A stretch of 32,329 nucleotides of DNA, taken from an uncultured Verrucomicrobiales bacterium (GTDB taxonomy: Bacteria; Verrucomicrobiota; Verrucomicrobiia; Verrucomicrobiales; Akkermansiaceae). The notes under the pieces were generated by a model, which searched no databases, was not told where the DNA came from, and saw nothing but the letters and a program-made list of their open reading frames with translations. The translations under genes were made by a program, and so were the position numbers. Of this stretch, positions 7,810 through 14,929 are shown one piece after another. Location of the stretch: NCBI GenBank assembly GCA_913060685.1, contig CAJXVQ010000011.1, positions 1-32,329 on the forward strand, written 5' to 3'. The stretch's first letter is position 1. Each line of letters begins with the position of its first letter.

Positions 7810-9290
7810 AACGATTGTTATTAGCCCTCGCTGTTTTCTCATCAACGAGTGCGGAAGAGACACCCCCGTACCGCATCGTGGAATTGCTCTCGGCCAGCTC
7901 TCCAAGTGATTCGCGATCGAAAGAGTGGAAGCCGGGGGACGGCATTCCGATGGAGGTGAGTGGGATGGCGTGGATCGGGGACACTCTCGCCGTTGCCATC
8001 CGTAAGGGCGAAGTCTGGATGATCGATAATGCTCTCTCCGAAGACAGGGAGAAAATTGGCTACCGCTTGTTTGCTTCCGGTTTGCATGAGCCGCTCGGGC
8101 TGACCTTGGACGGAAAGGATCTTCTGGTTTCCCAACGGGCGGAAATTACGCGCCTTCAGGATAACGACGGAGACGGAACGGCAGACGCTTATCTGACTGA
8201 GTGCGATGGCTGGAATGTCTCAGGAAATTATCATGCTTACGCCTATGGTCCGGAGCGCGACGGAAAAGGAAATCTCTGGGTGAGCCTGAATCTTGGAATG
8301 GGACCGCTGACAAACAACTCAATCGGTTGGCGCGGCTGGGGCGGAATCATCGGCAAGGACGGGAAGTTTGCTCCCAAGTCGTTTGGGATGCGCTCGCCCT
8401 GTGGCTTGGGTGCGAACCGGGAAGGGGATATGTTCTTCTCAGATCAGCAGGGAACCTGGATTCCCACCACTCCGATCTACCATCTTCGACCGGGCGTTTT
8501 CTATGGGAATCAGGAGTCTTTGGGAACGCTGAAGGCACTCGACACTCCTTTTCAGATGAGCTCGATTCCGAAACCGAATCAGCCGTATCCGAAAGCACTC
8601 CAGAGCTGCCCGGAATTCGTGCCGCCAGCGGTGTGGCTCCCCTATAATAAGATGGGGCGCAGCGCGACGGACATTCAGGTGATTGATCAGGATGGAAAAT
8701 TCGGCCCCTTCGATGGTCAACTTCTGGTGGGAGAATTTACCAACTCATCGGTGAACCGTGTCTTCCTTGAAAAAGTCGATGGCGAATATCAGGGTGCATG
8801 TTTCCCATTTCTCAAAGACTTTCCGGCAGCTGTCATTCGGCTGAGCTTTGCGCCGGACGGGTCGCTCTTTGTCGGGATGACCAACCGCGGTTGGTCTTCG
8901 CTGGGAAACCGATCCTACGGACTCCACCGGGTCGTGCCTTCGGGAGTGACTCCGTTTGCGATCCAGGAAATGCGGGCAAAGCCGGACGGATTCGAATTGC
9001 GCTTCACCGAGCCAGTCGATCCCGACTCAATCACCAAGGCGGGAGCGCTTGAGATGAGTAGCTACACCTACGAGTATTCCAAGCGGTATGGGAGTGCAGA
9101 AATCCTAACCAAGCCACACGAACTTAGTGGGATCGAAGTTTCCGAAGATGGTTTGCAGGTGCGGTTTCGGGTGAAGGCCCTGCGCCCGCTCTATGTGCAT
9201 GAATTGAGGACAAAGGGAGTTCGATCAAGCCGCGGCCGGTCCCTTGATCATCCCGATGCTTTCTACACCTTGAACCGAGTTCCCAGATGA
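7800..9290 (+). CDS. Secreted PQQ-dehydrogenase-like beta-propeller
   Basis: This 496-residue protein has a short signal peptide (MEVKRLLLALAVFSSTSAEE). Its fold resembles the soluble glucose dehydrogenase/PVC membrane-bound dehydrogenase propeller family. It shows SGMAWIGDTLAVAIRKGEVW and LGLTLDGKDLLVSQRAEITRL, an acidic loop DNDGDGTADAY, then SFGMRSPCGLGANREGDMFF and FDGQLLVGEFTNSSVNRVFL. In PVC genomes such propellers are often fused to or encoded beside cytochrome c; here the cytochrome is the preceding overlapping gene. The role inferred is oxidation of a sugar or sugar derivative with electrons passed to the five-haem protein. Whether it actually binds PQQ cannot be judged, and I saw no PQQ biosynthesis gene. 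The C-terminal 100 residues form an extra beta domain (FELRFTEPVDP ...). Confidence 0.75.
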   Translation: MEVKRLLLALAVFSSTSAEETPPYRIVELLSASSPSDSRSKEWKPGDGIPMEVSGMAWIGDTLAVAIRKGEVWMIDNALSEDREKIGYRLFASGLHEPLGLTLDGKDLLVSQRAEITRLQDNDGDGTADAYLTECDGWNVSGNYHAYAYGPERDGKGNLWVSLNLGMGPLTNNSIGWRGWGGIIGKDGKFAPKSFGMRSPCGLGANREGDMFFSDQQGTWIPTTPIYHLRPGVFYGNQESLGTLKALDTPFQMSSIPKPNQPYPKALQSCPEFVPPAVWLPYNKMGRSATDIQVIDQDGKFGPFDGQLLVGEFTNSSVNRVFLEKVDGEYQGACFPFLKDFPAAVIRLSFAPDGSLFVGMTNRGWSSLGNRSYGLHRVVPSGVTPFAIQEMRAKPDGFELRFTEPVDPDSITKAGALEMSSYTYEYSKRYGSAEILTKPHELSGIEVSEDGLQVRFRVKALRPLYVHELRTKGVRSSRGRSLDHPDAFYTLNRVPR

Positions 9291-9349
9291 TAATACGAGG
9301 GGATGCTGGCTGAAGCCCCCGACTCTTCCAGTTTTTTAAGACAGGTGGC

Positions 9350-11002
9350 CTACTGTTTCAAGACGTAGACAAAGAGAGCTCCCATCGGTTTCTCGCCTTT
9401 TCCGAGCCAGGTTTGCAGGTCGTAGTCGCCCGCTTTCAAGTCGAGTTCGAAGCGTGCGGAAGTGGCATCGCCCGCAATATCCATCTCACCGATGATATTG
9501 CCGATCTGGATCTTGGCGTGGGTTTTCTTCATCGCCTTGTCTGCTTCGCGCGGGAAGTGCCGGCACTCGAACTCGTAGCGGCCATCGGCAACGATACTCA
9601 CGGCCCACTTTCCGTTTCCGGGTTTGCCGAAGTGACTGCTCGCCCATGGGGAACCTCCTGCATACCAGTCCATGCCGTTGAGCATGACCTCCGGGCATTC
9701 TTTCGCGCCGATCAAATGTCGGCTCAAGGTCGTGGCCTGATCAGGGAGGCTCGCCCAGTAGGATTCGTAAGTTACGCGGAGCTGTTTGACGACTTCTCGA
9801 TGGGCGGAGGCGACGTCGATCTTCTGGCGCGGATCCGCTTTGATGTCGTAGAGCTTTTCACCGTCAATAAGTCGCCAACGATCGGTCTTCACCGAGGAAT
9901 TTTTCCACTTGCTGGCAAGCCGTCCACGCGGGCATTGGATGATGAGGGTCCGGTCTTGTGGATATTCGGAAGCCTTCCCGAGGACGAGAGGTTTGAGGCT
10001 CACACCATCACTATTTTTAGGCGTCTCGATCCCACAGAAATCGAGCACGGTCGGAAAAAAATCAATCATCCCGGCAAGCCGCTCGCACACCTGGGGCTTG
10101 GCGCCCGGGACGCGAATAAAAAACGGTACGTGTTGCGCCGGGTCATAGGGAATGCCGAGACGGTTTCCACCATGCGGCGCACCGCGGTCGTTCATCCCCT
10201 GATCAGAGGCGTAGATGACTATGGTGTTTTCTGATAGCCCGAGCGCATCGAGTTTGTCCAACATGCGGCCAATGTTGGTATCGAGATTCTGGACTTGCGC
10301 GAACAAGCCGAGGTCACCCTCGATTCCTGCCGACTTGAGCTCTGCCACCAGATCTTTCGGTCCGTGGTGGGGTGAGTGGGTCACCGGAGTTGAGACGAAG
10401 CAGAAAAAGGGCTGGTCCTTTTTTGCTTCCACATAGTCCATGGCTCGATCGAAGAGCGTGTCGGTGCTGAAACCCTTGCTGGGAGTGACCTTGTCATTGT
10501 GGATGAAGGTCGTGTCGTAGTGGCTGTTGCCGTAGTAGTCCTCCATTTGTCCAACGCCACCACCTCGATGGATGAAGACCTCGTCGAAGCCGCGATCTTT
10601 CGGGCGGTGCGGGTAGGAGAAGCCCAGGTGCCACTTGCCGAAGATGCCGGTAGAGTATCCGTGCTTCTTAAGGATATCAGGCAGGGTGGTCCGATCCCGA
10701 TGCATGATCGACCTGCCGGCAATGGTGGTGAAAACTCCGGAACGCATCGCGTGTTGACCTGTCAGGATCACCGAGCGACTCGGGGAGCAATACGGTGGCG
10801 CGTAGAAGTGGGTGAATTCGACGCTCTGTTTCGCGAAGCGGTCGATGTGAGGGGTCATGATCTGTGCGTGCCCGTGGCAGCTCATTTCGTAGTAACTCTG
10901 GTTGTCCGAGAGGATGTAGACCACGTTCGGGGTCCTTGCGGTGGAACTGTGCGGAGTCGCAAGACACAGGGTCAGCAGGAAATGGAAAAACCGAGAATTC
11001 AT
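9350..11002 (-). CDS. Secreted S1-type sulfatase with C-terminal beta domain
   Basis: This 550-residue protein is a formylglycine-dependent sulfatase. A signal peptide (MNSRFFHFLLTLCLATPHSS) supports the start at 11002 rather than a longer frame opening at 11107. The maturation motif is YCSPSRSVILTGQ, with Cys72 as the residue converted to formylglycine. GKWHLGF and YASDQGMNDRGAP supply further active-site and Ca-binding residues. The first metal strand reads ILSDNQSYYEM, so the usual second Asp of the DD pair is Asn. Residues from about 445 form an additional domain (DGRYEFECRHFPRE ... LKAGDYDLQTWLGKGE) often found after PVC sulfatases. It cleaves sulfate esters from a glycan; which glycan cannot be told. 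It follows the rhodanese on the same strand, 91 bp apart. Confidence 0.9.
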   Translation of the reverse strand: MNSRFFHFLLTLCLATPHSSTARTPNVVYILSDNQSYYEMSCHGHAQIMTPHIDRFAKQSVEFTHFYAPPYCSPSRSVILTGQHAMRSGVFTTIAGRSIMHRDRTTLPDILKKHGYSTGIFGKWHLGFSYPHRPKDRGFDEVFIHRGGGVGQMEDYYGNSHYDTTFIHNDKVTPSKGFSTDTLFDRAMDYVEAKKDQPFFCFVSTPVTHSPHHGPKDLVAELKSAGIEGDLGLFAQVQNLDTNIGRMLDKLDALGLSENTIVIYASDQGMNDRGAPHGGNRLGIPYDPAQHVPFFIRVPGAKPQVCERLAGMIDFFPTVLDFCGIETPKNSDGVSLKPLVLGKASEYPQDRTLIIQCPRGRLASKWKNSSVKTDRWRLIDGEKLYDIKADPRQKIDVASAHREVVKQLRVTYESYWASLPDQATTLSRHLIGAKECPEVMLNGMDWYAGGSPWASSHFGKPGNGKWAVSIVADGRYEFECRHFPREADKAMKKTHAKIQIGNIIGEMDIAGDATSARFELDLKAGDYDLQTWLGKGEKPMGALFVYVLKQ

Positions 11003-11093
11003 CCCGACAAGTAAAGCAGTTTGAAATGCGTGTGGGGAGGAAAAGATCATCCGGATTGGGCTGCACAAGGAAGAGCGTGATACCCTGAATAGT

Positions 11094-12131
11094 CTACGAC
11101 GGATCAATTTGTTTGACGATAGGATGGTCCGGATTGTGGGACCAGCCGAAGAATCCGTTGTCGTAATTCCGGGCTTGGAGGCCGAGGAGATGGGCCACTA
11201 AAAAGGCGATGCTGGATCGCCAGCCGGTGCCGCAATAAAAGATCAGGACGGTTGAACCCTCTGCGACTTTTTTATCGATGATTCCCTGGTCCCACCAACG
11301 GCGGGCCACAATGTCGAGATGGGGCGCGAGGCGTTTCGTACGGCCATCCATAAGATTTTCCCAGTCTCCCTGATGGATCGCTCCCGGGATGCGACCGGCG
11401 CGCGAGAAGAAGGAATACTTCATGGGGGCGGTCCCGTTCCATTCGCCTTTGGTGCGCACGTCGATGAGCTTGCCAACTTGGGGAGCCGGTGCGCCCTTGG
11501 AGATTTTTTGAAGGTCTTCGGTGTGGGCGAGAAATTCGGTGCGGAAAGTCCAGGGACGCCCAGGTCCGGTCGGATCGTGGGCATGGTCCCAGACATTTTT
11601 GATCGCGAGAGACGGCTCTTCTCCGTGGTCAATCCAGGCATCGAGTCCACCATCAAGGAGGCGAACGGTTCGAACTCCGGCATGCATCAGGCCCCAGACG
11701 AGTCGCGCGGCAGCCATGACACCATCGGGGTCGCTGCCATAGACCACGACGCGTGAATCGGGAGTGATTCCCAGGTATTCGAGGGCGTGAATGAGCTCGG
11801 CTTGAGGCATGATGTTGGACTCCGAGGGGTGCTCGTAAAAGGGATAGTATTTACTCCGGTTCAGCCCTGCTTCCAAATAGGAAGGGTGGATTTGAATGGC
11901 GCCGGGAATGTGCCCGAAGATGGGCATTTCAGGGTCGAGGGGATGGTCAATTGAGGAAAAGTGGGCCTCGAGCAGGATGAGATTGGCTGCCAGAGCGGGC
12001 TCCTGGCGGGCCTTGATGAGATACTCAGGTCCCACAAGCGCGAATGGAGCTTCAGAATCAGGACACAAGGCACCAGCAATCCCTTGAGGGGCAGTCTGCG
12101 TGGGCTGAATGTTGGCGGTTCGGAGTTTCAT
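11094..12131 (-). CDS. Tandem-rhodanese sulfurtransferase, CGTGWR type (EanB-like)
   Basis: This 345-residue protein has two rhodanese domains. The first (about 45-175) has HIPGAIQI and VVVYGSDPDGVMAAARLVWG; its active-site loop lacks Cys, so it is inactive. The second (about 215-340) has KLIDVRTKGEW, GRIPGAIHQGDW and the loop FYCGTGWRSS with catalytic Cys300, followed by YDNGFFGWSHNPDHPI. From memory, this loop and tail closely resemble EanB, the rhodanese that converts hercynine to ergothioneine in green sulfur bacteria, although CGTGWR sulfurtransferases with other roles are widespread. No signal peptide is seen. It is divergent from the EgtB-type gene at 12276 across 144 bp, which supports but does not prove a shared thiohistidine role. 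It could also serve the sulfatase downstream. Confidence 0.85.
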   Translation of the reverse strand: MKLRTANIQPTQTAPQGIAGALCPDSEAPFALVGPEYLIKARQEPALAANLILLEAHFSSIDHPLDPEMPIFGHIPGAIQIHPSYLEAGLNRSKYYPFYEHPSESNIMPQAELIHALEYLGITPDSRVVVYGSDPDGVMAAARLVWGLMHAGVRTVRLLDGGLDAWIDHGEEPSLAIKNVWDHAHDPTGPGRPWTFRTEFLAHTEDLQKISKGAPAPQVGKLIDVRTKGEWNGTAPMKYSFFSRAGRIPGAIHQGDWENLMDGRTKRLAPHLDIVARRWWDQGIIDKKVAEGSTVLIFYCGTGWRSSIAFLVAHLLGLQARNYDNGFFGWSHNPDHPIVKQIDPS

Positions 12132-12275
12132 CAGAGATATGACTGAAGTCTTGTGTTAGAGTTCTTCTTTCCCGGAATATTGCCAGTTTTTTTGTATTTC
12201 TCATCAGTGTCGCCGATGAACGTTTCAAAGAGGGTGCAATTCAGGAAGGAATCCGTTCGTAACACATAATGATCC
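12132..12275. promoter_or_regulatory. Divergent promoter region between rhodanese and EgtB-type genes
   Basis: These 144 bp separate two divergent starts, so each must be expressed from here. No strong Shine-Dalgarno sequence precedes either ATG. A CATAAT hexamer lies 6 bp upstream of the EgtB-type ATG at 12276 and would imply a nearly leaderless mRNA if it were a -10 box. That reading is weak. I could not find a convincing -35 partner. Confidence 0.35.
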
Positions 12276-13565
12276 ATGAACAGCAGAGAAGAGATTGCCT
12301 TGGAACTTGATGAGGTGGACCGAAGGGCTCGCTCCCTTTTGGACGATCTCGATGAGTCGCAACTCGCGGTGCCCTACTCTCGCGGGATTAATCCTCCCAT
12401 TTGGGAACTCGGTCACGTGGCCTTCTTTTACGAATACTTTCTCCTGCGTCAGTTGGGAGGAAGTGAGGCCCGGATGCCGGGTTATGATGATGTGTGGGAT
12501 TCTTTCGAGATCTCACACCGGCATCGCTGGACTCCCGGGGTCGTTCCTGAAAAAGAAAGGATGTTGGATTACTATTGCGGGGTGCTTGGGGAAACCCGGG
12601 CGAGGCTGGCAAATGAGGAAATCAGTGATCATGAGCGCTATCTTTTCCGCTACGTGATTCATCATCACCACATGCATATCGAATCTCTTTTATGGGGGAG
12701 ACAAACGCTGGGATACGCGCCGCCGATTTTTCCAGGTGCGGAGCGTGAGGTTCCAAAGTCGACCGGGATTTCGGGAGATGCCCGTGTGGACGGGGGCGAG
12801 TATTTCCAGGGAATGCCGCCGCTCTCACCGGGTGTTTTTAGTTTCGACAACGAACGTCCCGGTCATCGTGTCACGGTGGAACCCTTTGCGATTTCGAAAA
12901 CCCTCGTGACCAATGGCGAGTTTCTAAAATTCGTGGATGATGGGGGCTATGGTCAAGAGTCCTTGTGGGATTTCGGCGGGAGATGTTGGTTGGCAGAGGG
13001 ACCGGGAGGGAGTCGGGAGATGCCGGAATATTGGGGTCGCCAGGAAGGCGGGACCTGGCAGCATCGCAAATTTGACCGCTGGGAAGATCTCCCTTTGGAG
13101 GCTCCGATCGTGCATGTGAGCGTATGGGAGGCGGAGGCATTTTGTCGCTGGGCGGGACGTCGCCTTCCGACCGAGCCTGAGTGGGAAGCGGCGGCTCGGG
13201 GCCTTGATCAGAAAAAGTTTCCCTGGGGGGGAGAGGTGATGGATGCAAGCCGCGTGGACATGGATGGGCGGCTCTTTGCCACTGCTCCGGCAGATGCCTT
13301 TATTGAAGGCGCGAGCGGTGCTGGATGTTTGCAGATGATGGGGACGGTGTGGGAGTGGACCTCGACCCAATTTTTGCCATATGCGGGATTTGAAATCGAC
13401 ATGTATCACTACATGTCGGTGCTGCAATTTGGCGACCACCGGGTCACCAAAGGGGGATCCTGTGCGACTTGCTCAAGTTTGATTCGTAACAGTTACCGGC
13501 AAGCCTACCTCCCGGGAAGAACGGATGCCTTTACGGGATTCCGGACCTGTGCTCTCGTTACTTAG
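12276..13565 (+). CDS. EgtB/OvoA/SenA-type nonhaem iron sulfoxide synthase
   Basis: This 429-residue protein has the two-domain layout of the family. The N-terminal DinB-like domain carries the iron ligands: His47 in WELGHVAFFYEYFLLR, then the H-x3-H-x-E motif at His130/His134/Glu136 within IHHHHMHIE. In mycobacterial EgtB the equivalents are, from memory, His51, His134 and His138. The C-terminal FGE-sulfatase-like (C-type lectin) domain has WAGRRLPTEPEWEAAARG, GTVWEWTSTQFLPYAGF and TDAFTGFRTC. Such enzymes join a thiol or selenol to hercynine or histidine with O2. An odd C-x2-C pair occurs at GGSCATC, where EgtB proteins often have Trp. No EgtD methyltransferase is in the window, so ergothioneine, ovothiol and selenoneine are not separable. 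It is divergent from the rhodanese. Confidence 0.85.
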   Translation: MNSREEIALELDEVDRRARSLLDDLDESQLAVPYSRGINPPIWELGHVAFFYEYFLLRQLGGSEARMPGYDDVWDSFEISHRHRWTPGVVPEKERMLDYYCGVLGETRARLANEEISDHERYLFRYVIHHHHMHIESLLWGRQTLGYAPPIFPGAEREVPKSTGISGDARVDGGEYFQGMPPLSPGVFSFDNERPGHRVTVEPFAISKTLVTNGEFLKFVDDGGYGQESLWDFGGRCWLAEGPGGSREMPEYWGRQEGGTWQHRKFDRWEDLPLEAPIVHVSVWEAEAFCRWAGRRLPTEPEWEAAARGLDQKKFPWGGEVMDASRVDMDGRLFATAPADAFIEGASGAGCLQMMGTVWEWTSTQFLPYAGFEIDMYHYMSVLQFGDHRVTKGGSCATCSSLIRNSYRQAYLPGRTDAFTGFRTCALVT

Positions 13566-13604
13566 AGCGATTGGCCGCTCTCATACGTCTTGCGTATTTG
13601 CTTT
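13564..13604. terminator. Candidate terminator hairpins after EgtB-type gene
   Basis: Two short perfect hairpins follow each other. AGAGCG/CGCTCT (13564-13569 and 13576-13581, 6-nt loop) overlaps the stop codon. ATACG/CGTAT (13583-13587 and 13593-13597) is followed by TTGCTTTT. They sit between convergent genes, where termination is expected. The T-run is poor, so this is tentative. Confidence 0.3.
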
Positions 13605-13710
13605 TCCTGGTTGGCTTGGCATTCCGCGTTTGGAGTGGCGTAGGCGCCGAAGGTGTTTTCTCCCTGATTGTTGACAGAGTTTGTGGCATCGATGAGCGAG
13701 ACTGTGGCAA

Positions 13711-14808
13711 TTACTTCACCGGGGTGAGCTTGGAAGGGTAGCGACGGCTGGAATTCCACTCTCCCATGTAGATTGCTCCTGCTTTGTCCACATAGAGATC
13801 ATGGCCGTGGATGAAGGTCTTTGTCGCCTGCGTCATGGGCTGCAGCACACCGTCGATATACTTTGGCTCCGTCCCGCCGGGAGCGGAGATCACTCGTTTG
13901 GTCTTGCGATCCAGAATCAGGATAAAGCCCGATTGATTCATCTTTTTACCCGTGCCGTCCTTCTTTGACCAACAGACCGCAGTGTAGATCTTGTCTCCAC
14001 GGAAAAAGAGCTGACCGGCATAGGCTCCTGGCAGTTCGATTTGATCGACATACTCCCCGTCCAAGGTAAAGGCCTTCACCTTGCACTCACTGCGGGAAGG
14101 AACCCAGACGAGAGGATTTTCCGGATCCGACATATCGATGGAAATCCCGTGGGCATTGCTCAAGGATCCAGGCTCGGTGCTTTTCCCTCCCCAGTATTTC
14201 AGGAGCTTACCCTCGACCGTAACCTCATAGATGATGTCGGTCGCATAACCATCGGCGATCAAAAGGGTGCCCTTCGGCGTGATGGCCACGTCACAAGGTT
14301 TGAACTTTTTGGCCTCGGGAAGCGACACGCCCAACTCCACGGGAGTCGGGAGCGTCCTCACGATCGTTCCGTCTGTCTTCAAAATTGTCACTTTGCCATT
14401 TAGCGATTTCGGCTTCCAGCCCTCGGCCTCGAAATGCCAGCCACAATCAACGTGGATCAGAAACTCCTCCCCGTCCTTTTCGAAAAACTCCAGACCGTGC
14501 CCTCCGTAAAGACCCTGGCCAAATGATCTCACATAAGTCCCGTCTTTTTTGAAGACGACAAAGGCGTTCTTGGGATGATCTGTCACCACATAGATCAAGC
14601 CGTCCTTCCCCTCGGCAATGGCGTGTGAGTTGATCACAGGGGCCACCTTCGGGTCGGCTTTGGCCCACTTCATATCAACGCGGTATTTCGCGTTTGCGTG
14701 ACCTAGTACAAGATCATGAGCTTCGTCGCTTGCGGCGGCTCCGGTCTCATGCTCGTGTCCGAACGCCAGTCCTGTGAAAATCAGAAGCGATAAAAATGTG
14801 TGTTTCAC
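13711..14808 (-). CDS. Exported NHL-repeat (six-bladed) beta-propeller protein
   Basis: This 365-residue protein consists of NHL-type repeats, for example NSHAIAEGKDGLIYVVTDHP, CDVAITPKGTLLIADGYATD and NAHGISIDMSDPENPLVWVP. It resembles peptidylglycine amidating lyase-like and SMP-30-like propellers found in PVC bacteria. A GTG at 14808 gives a clean signal peptide (KHTFLSLLIFTGLAFG) and is preceded by AAGGTGG, so I prefer it to the longer frame from 14901, whose extra residues do not look like protein. A His-rich segment (GHEHE) follows the signal. The function is unknown; propellers of this kind bind ligands or metals or act as lyases. It ends convergently with the EgtB-type gene and is divergent from the helicase. 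Confidence 0.8.
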   Translation of the reverse strand: MKHTFLSLLIFTGLAFGHEHETGAAASDEAHDLVLGHANAKYRVDMKWAKADPKVAPVINSHAIAEGKDGLIYVVTDHPKNAFVVFKKDGTYVRSFGQGLYGGHGLEFFEKDGEEFLIHVDCGWHFEAEGWKPKSLNGKVTILKTDGTIVRTLPTPVELGVSLPEAKKFKPCDVAITPKGTLLIADGYATDIIYEVTVEGKLLKYWGGKSTEPGSLSNAHGISIDMSDPENPLVWVPSRSECKVKAFTLDGEYVDQIELPGAYAGQLFFRGDKIYTAVCWSKKDGTGKKMNQSGFILILDRKTKRVISAPGGTEPKYIDGVLQPMTQATKTFIHGHDLYVDKAGAIYMGEWNSSRRYPSKLTPVK

Positions 14809-14929
14809 AACCACCTTACTAAGGATCTCCGGTTTGCCTTTCAAGAGCGGCCTCAAGGGCCCGCATCTTAATTCCCGGGCTCCGAAAAGATCACTTCTCA
14901 AATCCTTCCCGGCTTTCTAGGATTCCTCC

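Noticed and set aside
9291-9349. Terminator between convergent genes (GGGG/CCCC with a later TTTTTT)
   Set aside because: The stem is short and imperfect and the T-run is separated from it, so I do not call it.
11003-11107. Longer N-terminus of the sulfatase
   Set aside because: It would overlap the rhodanese end and place 35 basic residues before the signal peptide; the ATG at 11002 gives a proper signal.
12276-13565. Formylglycine-generating enzyme for the nearby sulfatase
   Set aside because: The N-terminal DinB-like domain with His47 and H-x3-H-x-E is specific to sulfoxide synthases, and the Cys pair spacing (C-x2-C) is not the C-x4-C of FGE.
13562-13759. 65-codon minus-strand frame overlapping the end of the NHL gene, read as a frameshifted extension
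   Set aside because: The NHL protein already has a plausible end (YPSKLTPVK); the other frame has fair composition but no start of its own outside the NHL gene and no family match.
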